Shown here in pieces: positions 18,998-26,200 of a DNA stretch of 38,379 bases (position 1 is the stretch's first letter; each line of letters opens with the position of its first letter). Location: the IMG/VR virus record IMGVR_UViG_3300010042_000014, positions 1 to 38,379 of that record; one strand, 5' to 3'. The notes beneath the pieces were generated by a model. It did not search any database. It saw only the letters and a list, made by a program, of their open reading frames with translations, and had not been told where the DNA came from. This DNA comes from a virus. A program made the translations under genes and the position numbers.

Positions 18998-19933
18998 ATG
19001 GCAGTCTCAGTACTCAAAGCGGAGCAAATCGCTCGCGCAGCGCTGGCGTTACTTCAGCGTGAAATTGTTCTTCCGGGTCTTGTTACCCGTAACTCAGTGG
19101 ATTTCCGTTTTGCGAAGAATGACACTGTTTCTATCCGCGTTCCTTCTCTTCCGGGTACGGCCCGCACCATGGCGCTTCGCGCTACCGGTTCCGACCGTCT
19201 CCGCGTGTTGGACGACTTGACCGAGACCAAGGTAGACTTGGTGCTTGACACCGACATCTACAAAGGTGTTGCGGTCACCGACGAAGTTTTGACTCTTGAC
19301 TTGGTTGACTTCACCGAGCAAATCACTACCCCGCTAATCCGCGCGGTTGTGGAAGGTTTGGAAAACCGGGTTGCTACCACGCTTTCTGGTGCAACCTACG
19401 CTACCGGTCACTCTTTGACCGCTACGCTAGCCGATGACCCTTACGACATTTTGATTAATGCTCGTACGGTTCTTGGTAAAAAGAATGTGCCTGTTGAGGG
19501 CCGTGTGGTTGTTGTTGGCGCCGACGCAGAAAACTGGATTCTCAAGTCTGATCACTTGAACCAGTTTGAGCAGTCTGGTTCGGATAACGCCCTGCGTAAC
19601 GCGCAGATTGGCCGTCTCGCAGGTAACACTATTGTTACTTCGCTGGCTATCCCGGCTAATCACATCTACGTGTTCCACAAGTCTGCCTTTGTTCTCTCCA
19701 CCCTGGCGCCCGCTATCCCAGCTAGCCAAGATTTCGGCGCTGTTGTTTCTGGTTCTGGTTTGTCTCTTCGTTTCCTGCGTCAGTACGACATCATGAACGT
19801 GCAGGATCGCGCTATCGTCGACGTTTTCGCCGGTACCGGCGTCACCCTGGACGACCTCGACAACGACCCGTCAACCGCTACCAAGGGTTTGGTTCGCGCT
19901 GTCAAGATTGTTCTAGACACCAGCGGTTCCTAG
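18998..19933 (+). CDS. major capsid protein
   Basis: This 311-residue protein begins MAVSVLKAEQIARAALALLQREI and has the features of P22 coat-like / gp5-type HK97-fold capsid proteins of actinophages. VLPGLVTR and DFRFAKNDTVSIRVPSLP lie near the N-terminus, followed by alternating strands and helices and a central DPYDILINARTVLGKKNVP segment. ATG 18998 was preferred because ACAGGA lies about nine bases upstream; ATG 18989 is also in frame. The high codon regularity of this gene fits strong expression. Confidence 0.88.
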   Translation: MAVSVLKAEQIARAALALLQREIVLPGLVTRNSVDFRFAKNDTVSIRVPSLPGTARTMALRATGSDRLRVLDDLTETKVDLVLDTDIYKGVAVTDEVLTLDLVDFTEQITTPLIRAVVEGLENRVATTLSGATYATGHSLTATLADDPYDILINARTVLGKKNVPVEGRVVVVGADAENWILKSDHLNQFEQSGSDNALRNAQIGRLAGNTIVTSLAIPANHIYVFHKSAFVLSTLAPAIPASQDFGAVVSGSGLSLRFLRQYDIMNVQDRAIVDVFAGTGVTLDDLDNDPSTATKGLVRAVKIVLDTSGS

Positions 19934-19951
19934 TAGGAAAGGGGCTGTAGC

Positions 19952-20407
19952 ATGTTAGCTACAGTTGAAGAATTAAGCAAACGGCTAGTGCAGCCCCCTA
20001 CACCGTCCACACCTGACTACGACCGGGCAGAAGCGTCTCTAGAAGACGCTTCTGCTTTGGTTTTAGCAGAAACGGGACAGGATTGGGACGAAGATTCTGT
20101 ACCTGCTGTAGCTAAAACTATCGTGTTACGTGCAGCGATTCGAGCGTACCTAAACCCTACAGGGGTTTCAGCCCGCTCTATGGGTCCTTTCAGCGAGCAA
20201 ATCCCTGATGGGGTTTACTTGACTGCCGATGAACAACGCATGCTAGAACGTTTTGAGGTCGCGGATACTTCGGGTATTCAATCGATTCAGATTGATAATC
20301 CGGTGTGGAAGCCCCGTCACAACGACTTCTATGTGCATGACCAGTTCGGCGGGGATTGGATCGCTTATATCGGGTCTCGTGACTTCGGTGTTACGGGGTT
20401 GGAGTGA
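19952..20407 (+). CDS. head-to-tail adaptor
   Basis: This 151-residue protein directly follows the capsid gene. It has helical MLATVEELSKRL at the start and YDRAEASLEDASALVLAETG in the middle, which is the usual N-terminal helix pair of HK97 gp6-like adaptors that bind the portal. A C-terminal extension (about residues 95-151) contains a W-K-P-R-H motif. It forms the first ring of the neck. The role follows from pattern and gene order. Confidence 0.75.
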   Translation: MLATVEELSKRLVQPPTPSTPDYDRAEASLEDASALVLAETGQDWDEDSVPAVAKTIVLRAAIRAYLNPTGVSARSMGPFSEQIPDGVYLTADEQRMLERFEVADTSGIQSIQIDNPVWKPRHNDFYVHDQFGGDWIAYIGSRDFGVTGLE

Positions 20408-20739
20408 TATCTGTAACAGTGAAGACCGCTAAGAGGGATCGTTTCGGCGATCGTGATCCTAGCGCCGACACTGTTATAAACGCTTACGCTTTTGCTGCCG
20501 ACACAAGTTTTTTGGATACATCACAAAACAATCAACAAACCAGCCGTAACGGAACACTGTATGTGATAGACAACTCGCTGCCTGAAGGCATCGGCCCTAC
20601 CACACAGTTTGTGTTTTCGGAGCATCCGGGCAGGTCAGCGTCTACTTGGGTTATTGACGGCGATGTTAATCGCTGGTCATGGCCTTGGGGTGGTTGGGCG
20701 CCTGGATTCGAGATCCCTTTGAAGCGGGTGACAGGCTAA
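20404..20739 (+). CDS. head-tail connector / stopper-like protein
   Basis: This 111-residue protein starts with GTG 20404 in a GTGA overlap. It is predicted beta-rich (VTVKTAKRDRFGDR, QFVFSEHPGRS) and ends with a W-rich stretch (RWSWPWGGWAPGFEIPLKRV). Its place between the adaptor and the gp10-like protein and its size fit the head-completion stopper. No catalytic motif is present. Confidence 0.65.
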   Translation: MISVTVKTAKRDRFGDRDPSADTVINAYAFAADTSFLDTSQNNQQTSRNGTLYVIDNSLPEGIGPTTQFVFSEHPGRSASTWVIDGDVNRWSWPWGGWAPGFEIPLKRVTG

Positions 20740-21029
20740 TGGACTATAGACCAGAACGTAAAGGGATGGCCGAGTTTCTTAAAGGTCCTGAAGCTCGTCG
20801 CGTGTGTACCTTAGCAGCTGCTTACCGTCTGGCCCGTATGCGGGCTTTAGTTGGTAAAGATTCTGGTGAAACTGCTGCTTCTGGGAAGCTCACTCATGGA
20901 TACGATCGTGTTAAAGGAGATCGTGTTCGCGTCAGCATAGAGTTCGGTGGCGCGGCTGTGCAACAGCAGTTCGGTAACCGTCGAACCCGCGCTAGTAGGT
21001 TTATGACTCGTGCACTGCGAGGTAACTAA
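20739..21029 (+). CDS. tail completion / neck protein (gp10-like)
   Basis: This 96-residue basic protein starts at ATG 20739 in a TAATG overlap, which decides the start over 20679. It has helical KGMAEFLKGPEARRVCTLAAAY and a strand-rich end (VRVSIEFGGAAVQQQFGNRRT), typical of HK97 gp10-like neck proteins that link the connector to the tail tube. The next start overlaps its stop. Confidence 0.7.
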   Translation: MDYRPERKGMAEFLKGPEARRVCTLAAAYRLARMRALVGKDSGETAASGKLTHGYDRVKGDRVRVSIEFGGAAVQQQFGNRRTRASRFMTRALRGN

Positions 21030-21421
21030 TGGCGTTTATAGATGTTGAGGCAGCTGTCTGCGAGTACCTAGAACCGGTTGCACAGACCGTTACCGAATCG
21101 GGCGACATAGGCGGGGAAGAGTCCTACCCGGACCCTCCTTTCATTATTGTGTCTCGTGTCGGTGGTGGAGCTGACCGTCAAGGAGTATTTGACTTTGCAC
21201 AAGTAGAAATTAACTGTATCGGTGTAAACCGATCTGGTTCTTACTCGCTTAATAGCCAAGTACGCCAACTTATGAACGGCCAATCCGCTATCGGAACCTC
21301 GTATGGGTTGATTGATTTTGTGACTGAGGATACAGCACCTACAGAAATACCTTATGGCCTAGAACAGATTGATATCCGTCGGGCTACTAGTACATGGATT
21401 GTGTCCTCTAGGGCACTATAG
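21029..21421 (+). CDS. tail terminator protein
   Basis: This 130-residue protein lies between the neck protein and major tail genes. It has PFIIVSRVGGGADR and VEINCIGVNRSGSYSLNSQVRQLM segments typical of the alpha-beta fold of tail terminators, which cap the tail tube and join it to the head. ATG 21029 overlaps the upstream stop. Function is assigned by fold pattern and order. Confidence 0.72.
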   Translation: MAFIDVEAAVCEYLEPVAQTVTESGDIGGEESYPDPPFIIVSRVGGGADRQGVFDFAQVEINCIGVNRSGSYSLNSQVRQLMNGQSAIGTSYGLIDFVTEDTAPTEIPYGLEQIDIRRATSTWIVSSRAL

Positions 21422-21432
21422 GAGAATAAACA

Positions 21433-22092
21433 ATGGCTAACGTCACTTTTGAGGCGGCCGCGAACCGTAACGACGGTTCTATCCGCAAGGCTCTTAAAGG
21501 CCTTGTTATGGTGGCCCCTTTCGACAGCACTTCCCCAGTAACCACGCTTGTGGCTACTGGTGGACAAATTAACGTTCCTACCGGGTTCAACTCTGTTGGT
21601 TGGATCACCGAAGACGGCGCCTCCGAAAACGGTTCTTTAGACACCTCCGAGCTCCGTGCTTGGGGTTCCGCTACCCCCGTACGTCGGGACATCACCGGCG
21701 CCGACGCTTCTATCACGTTCACTATGATGGAAGACAACCGGTTTGCTCGTGAACTGTATGACAGCTTGGACCTTTCCGCAGCTACGGTTTCCGCTGCTGG
21801 AGAGCTCAAGTACGACATTCAGGCACAGCCTGACATCCGCTACTACCGTGTTATCGTCCTCGGCCTTGACGGCTCTGGCGCTACCCGCCGGTACTTCGGA
21901 TCGACATACCACAAAGTCAGTGTTACCGACCGCGACGACCTTGTCTCGGCTAACGGCGATTCTGCTTATGCTCGTGGCGTGACTTTGTCAGCTCTTCCTG
22001 ACGATGACTTGGCAACCTTGGGTACCCGCTTTGCGTTCGGTCCTGGCCTTTTGGCACGCGCCGTCGAAGAAGGCTATGTCCTCGGTTCCTAA
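21433..22092 (+). CDS. major tail protein
   Basis: This 219-residue beta-rich protein has GGQINVPTGFNSVGWITEDGA near residues 42-62 and DASITFTMMEDNRFARELYD in the middle. This is the pattern of major tail tube proteins in actinophage siphoviruses. It follows the terminator gene and is followed by a strong hairpin (22100-22133), as is common for highly expressed tail tube genes. No additional Ig-like domain is visible. Confidence 0.85.
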   Translation: MANVTFEAAANRNDGSIRKALKGLVMVAPFDSTSPVTTLVATGGQINVPTGFNSVGWITEDGASENGSLDTSELRAWGSATPVRRDITGADASITFTMMEDNRFARELYDSLDLSAATVSAAGELKYDIQAQPDIRYYRVIVLGLDGSGATRRYFGSTYHKVSVTDRDDLVSANGDSAYARGVTLSALPDDDLATLGTRFAFGPGLLARAVEEGYVLGS

Positions 22093-22099
22093 TGATCGT

Positions 22100-22133
22100 G
22101 CCCAGGCCGGTAACCTACCTCGCCGGCCTGGGC
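22100..22133 (+). terminator. strong hairpin after the major tail gene
   Basis: GCCCAGGCCGG (22100-22110) pairs perfectly with CCGGCCTGGGC (22123-22133). There is no T run, so it probably slows transcription or protects the mRNA end rather than ending transcription completely. Confidence 0.5.
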
Positions 22134-22164
22134 GCTCCTAGGGGTAGGTATGGAGAAAAATCAC

Positions 22165-22368
22165 ATGGCTAAGTATGTTTTGAGATTTCCGTGGGGTCTG
22201 TATTTCACGGGTGATCCCGCTGAGGTGTCTAAATTTACTCAGTCGGGTGAGGCAGTCCACGTAGAGCGTGGGGGTAAGAAGCCGGTTGTACCCGATTCGG
22301 AAATACCGGATGTTAAAGAAGAAAAATCTAAAGAGATAGTCGCTGTTCCGAAAGTTTCGGGTAGTTAA
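22165..22368 (+). CDS. small protein between tail tube and chaperone genes
   Basis: ATG 22165 is preceded by GGAG about nine bases upstream; ATG 22150 in the same frame is possible. The 67-residue product starts MAKYVLRFPWGLYFTG, then has a basic stretch and a Lys/Glu/Pro/Val-rich tail (PDVKEEKSKEIVAVPKVSGS). The gene is in the tail module but I do not recognise it. A small structural or assembly role is possible. Confidence 0.6.
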   Translation: MAKYVLRFPWGLYFTGDPAEVSKFTQSGEAVHVERGGKKPVVPDSEIPDVKEEKSKEIVAVPKVSGS

Positions 22369-22391
22369 TATCCTAGAGGTAGGAGCGTATT

Positions 22392-22697
22392 ATGGCTAAG
22401 TTTAGCCGCAAAGATTACACTAAAACGTCTGATCGTGAAGCATTCACGCTGGAAGTAACAGACGCTAAAGGCAAAGTTAAAGAAATCGACTTTAAAGACC
22501 CCAACTTTTGGTCTTTAGAGAACCTCACTAACTGGTTGAATGGTACTGGACCGTCTTCTGATATCTGGTTTTTTTACCGTGTCGGTTTTGGGTCTGACTT
22601 TGATGCGTTTTATGCAGAGTGGAAAGATGCAGCCGCGCGGGAGGTGTCCGGACTTACTGAGGCTATCCTAGAGCACTTTAAAAGTGACGAGGACTGA
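22392..22697 (+). CDS. tail assembly chaperone (upstream frame)
   Basis: This 101-residue protein sits immediately before the second chaperone frame and the tape measure gene. It has a positively charged start, then EIDFKDPNFWSLENLTNWLNG and a helical C-terminus (LTEAILEHFKSDED), similar to the G-type chaperones of siphoviruses. It should form a complex with the tape measure protein during tail assembly. Its last codons overlap the next frame, where a shift may join the two. Confidence 0.8.
   Translation: MAKFSRKDYTKTSDREAFTLEVTDAKGKVKEIDFKDPNFWSLENLTNWLNGTGPSSDIWFFYRVGFGSDFDAFYAEWKDAAAREVSGLTEAILEHFKSDED
22672..22697 (+). promoter_or_regulatory. overlap window for a chaperone frame change (+1 or -2)
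   Basis: The second frame is open only from 22672, just after an in-frame TAG at 22669. The first frame stops at 22695-22697. Any ribosomal frame change must occur in this window. It contains CTTTAAAAG (22676-22684). The second frame is +1 (equivalently -2) relative to the first, not the usual -1. A GTG at 22684 could instead start the second frame independently. Confidence 0.5.
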
Positions 22698-23172
22698 TCT
22701 ACAGTACGTTTACTACATGCTTAACCGTTACGGTGAGTATGTAGAGCGGGATTTAGCTTATACCCGGTTTTCCCTCCGGGATTTCTTTACCGGAGGGACC
22801 CAACCGGTCTACACGTTGGCTAACATAATTCGGATGTTCGAGAACACCTCGACATCGTGGACTAGCCACGCATACACGACAGATACTGATATTTACGCCG
22901 CAACCTTGGATGAAAACGGCAATCCCCCTGAGCCCAAAGGTTTGGGGGGCAGACCTAACTCTACGGAGTTTGGTACGATAGCTAACCTTTTGGCAACTAT
23001 TGTAGAACGGTTGGAAGCTAACAACCACTACACTGCGGGTCAAAAAGGTAAACCAAAGATTCAGCGTGTACCACGCCCTGACACAGCTGCCGCGCTTTAT
23101 GAGCGCCAGCGGGTTAAGGAAATGCGTGAAGAGTTACTGTCTGTATTGAATTTCGATAACAATGATGAATGA
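22684..23172 (+). CDS. tail assembly chaperone (downstream frame)
   Basis: This frame encodes 162 residues. TDLQYVYYMLNRYGEYVERDLAY is the usual start of the shifted T-type chaperone product, followed by helices and a C-terminal REELLSVLNFDNNDE. It contains a Pro-rich RVPRPDTAAALYER segment. In relatives it is made as a fusion to the upstream frame by programmed frameshifting. Here it would be reached by a +1 or -2 shift, or from the GTG at 22684. The start coordinate is therefore only nominal. Confidence 0.75.
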   Translation: MTRTDLQYVYYMLNRYGEYVERDLAYTRFSLRDFFTGGTQPVYTLANIIRMFENTSTSWTSHAYTTDTDIYAATLDENGNPPEPKGLGGRPNSTEFGTIANLLATIVERLEANNHYTAGQKGKPKIQRVPRPDTAAALYERQRVKEMREELLSVLNFDNNDE

Positions 23173-23198
23173 TAAACCCCCTCTTCGGAGGGGGTTTA
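23173..23198 (+). terminator. UUCG hairpin before the tape measure gene
   Basis: TAAACCCCCTC (23173-23183) pairs with GAGGGGGTTTA (23188-23198) around a TTCG tetraloop, just after the chaperone stop. It may lower transcription into the long tape measure gene. The reading frame through it is open, but translation likely starts after it. Confidence 0.6.
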
Positions 23199-23216
23199 CT
23201 TATAGGGATGGTGCCG

Positions 23217-26200
23217 ATGCCTAAATACCAGGCGGGTAATGCTACGGTAGACATCGTACCTAGCCTTAAGGGTTTCCAAAAGAAGATTGCCGCTGAGCTT
23301 AAATCTATCAACCCAGAGTTGGTGGTTGATGTAGACGGTAATCTTAAAGACTTTGAAACAAAAATGAAGACAGCTACCCGGCTTCGTAAAACCGTGGTGG
23401 ATGTTGATGCGGATATAGCTAAAGCGCAAAAGAAGATAGCGGATTTAGAAGCTAAACGCGGTAGCACCAAGATCGATGTTGATGCTGAGATTTCTAAAGC
23501 TCAAGCTAGGATAGCTAAGCTTACAGAGCGCCGGAACGTAATAATCCAGGCGGAAGCGGATACAGCTAGGGCACAAGCTAAGATTGATGCGCTCGCGGCT
23601 AAAGAACGCAAGATCCGTTTTGTAGCGGACACTTCCGCTGCCGAAGCTGGTTTGTCTAGGTTCCAAAAGAAGGTTGCGGGTATAGGTGGGGCTATCGCTC
23701 TTGCCGGTCCACTTGTACCTGGTTTAGCTATCGGCGCTGGTGGGGCACTTACAGCCCTGGCTGGTTCGGCTATCGGTGTTGCTAAAGCCCTAAAAGATTA
23801 CGGTGATGCCTCGGATGAGGCGGACACCAATGTTCGTAAAATGGCTGCTACCACCGTTTCGGCTGCTGCGGGTATTCGTAGCGCTCAAAACTCGGTTGAC
23901 GATGCACGAAAGAATGCCGCCCGGGTTGCTGATTCGTCTGCTAGGGAGATTTCCCAGGCTGAAAAGTCGGTTGCTTCTGCACAAAAGGATTCTCTAGCTG
24001 CCCAAAAAGCCGTTAATGACGAACGTAAACAAGCTGCACAAGACCTTGCTGATCTAACCGATAAAGTTAATGGCTATGCTCTTAGCCAGAAAGATGCTAA
24101 TCTTTCTCTTCTTGAAGCACAGCAAAATCTTACTGAGGTTAATGCTAATGCTACTAAAACTGATTTAGAAAAGGCTCGGGCGGCTCTCCAGGTTGAGGAA
24201 GCTCAGGCTCGTGTAACAGAGTTAAACAAGCAGGCAGCTAAAGATACAGCTTCTTTGACGGAAGCCCAAAAACTGGGTGTTGAGGGTTCTAGCCGGGTTA
24301 TTTCGGCTAAGCAGGCCGAGGTTGATGCTAACCAAAAGGTTGTGGATGCTCAACAGAATTTGGTGTATGTTCAGAAGCAGGCTGCACAGCAGCAAGCTGA
24401 TGCAGCTACACAGATTAGTCGTGCGCTGCAAACTTTGACGGAGCAGAGGGCGCAGGAAACAGCTGCGCTCAAGGGCTCTACAGACGCTGCTAGTAAATAC
24501 GCGACAACTTTAGCTAAGTTGTCCCCTGCAGGTAAAGAGCTTGTTACCAATCTGATTGGTATGAAAGACGAAGCCAATCTTTTCGGTAAAGCTATGCAAC
24601 AAGCGACCCTTCCCGGTTTTACCCGGTTTTTGCAGGGGTTAGCTACTGCACAGGGACCCTTGACGGAGGGCTTCACTGCTGTTGGTGAGGCGATCTCTAA
24701 CTCTGCCGATCAAGCTAACAAACTCATCAAATCTCCTGTGTTTCAGGGTGAGATTGAGCGTTCTTTAAAGAATTCTCTCCCGATCGTGTCGGCCACAACC
24801 GACGGGGTTGTGGGGTTTATACAAAAAATCACGGAGTATTCAGCTAATAACGGTCAAATATTGACTGGTACGGGTAACTTAATTACCTCGGTGTTTGGTG
24901 GGGTCAACAAATTCCTTGATGGGACAGCTGACCACGCTAAGGGGCTTGGGGAGACTTACACGTCTCTCGGTAAGATTATTGAGACTGTTCTGGGCTCTGC
25001 CGGTGTTATTATCGGTCAGTTCGGGGATGCTTTCGCGTCTATCCGGGGTAAAGTCGAAAAGTTTGTTTCTGATGCTTCAGCGTTTCTTACCAAGTTTTCT
25101 GGTGGGGCCCTTAAAGGCCTAGCTGATGGTTTCGGTATTGTTATTGATGTTGCGGACCGGTTCCTAAAGATCATCACCCCTCTTGCGGGTGCTTTAGGTG
25201 GGTTTACTGGAACTATTTTCTCTGGTCTTGGTGCGTACAAGCTTCTTTCTGGCGCTATCGGTGGTGTAGCCACTTCGCTAGCCCGGATTAACCCGACCCG
25301 TGTTCTTGAAAATCTTTCTGGCTCTGCGGTTGGTAAGTCTATCGGTAAGATCTCTTCGCAGGTTGAAGAAGCCGGTGGCAACGCTTCTAAGTTCTCTTCT
25401 AGTGTCGCTTCTGTCGGGTCTAAAGCTTTAAACCTTGTGTCTGTGCTGCCCTTAGCGGGTGTCGCGGTTGCGGGTTTGGCAGCGTTGATTAAGAACGCTA
25501 ATCCTTCGATTGAAGAGATGGCGACCGGTCTACAAAAGGGTGGGTTTGCTGCTCAAGAGGCTACGAAGCACATCGAGGGTCAGCAGGCTTGGATCGATTA
25601 TGCTAATAGTTTAGGTCGAGTTACTCTAGCTAATGGCCAGGTGTATAATACATCTATCCAGATACCTAGTGTGATGAGTGAAATTGAGGCACAGACTAAA
25701 AAGACTCGGGAGAGTATGTCTGAGCTGGACCTAGCCCAGACAGATTTGACTAAAGCACAAAATGACTTAACGTTTGCACAGAAAACCTACGGGGAGAGTT
25801 CTCCGCAGGCAGCTGCGGCCGCTGATGGTGTGGCGGAGGCGTCTACCCGTGTGGCTACTGCACAGGACCGGGCTTCTGAGGCGACTAAGTCGCATACAGA
25901 AAAAATGTATGATCAGCAGCTGCAGGCGCTTAAAGCGGCTGGCGGGTCTGCTGGCTATGAGGCGGCACAGCTTTCTTTAGAACGTGCACAAACAGCAGTA
26001 GCTAAAGCTACTGCTGATGGCACATTGAAAACTACTGAAGGCAAACAGGCTTTACTAGACTTGAAGCAAGCCCAGCTAGGCGCGGTTGCTTCTGCTAGTG
26101 AGTATGCGGCCTTGACTGGTGACGCGGGTAACGCACAAGAGCAGTTCCAGCTTAAAACTATTGGCGCGACGTTAGAGATTATTCGGCAGGCGCAGGCAGC

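Noticed and set aside
23169-23216. Earlier start of the tape measure gene
   Set aside because: The 16 extra codons are translated from the UUCG hairpin. A better ribosome site and the typical MPKYQAGNA start lie at 23217.
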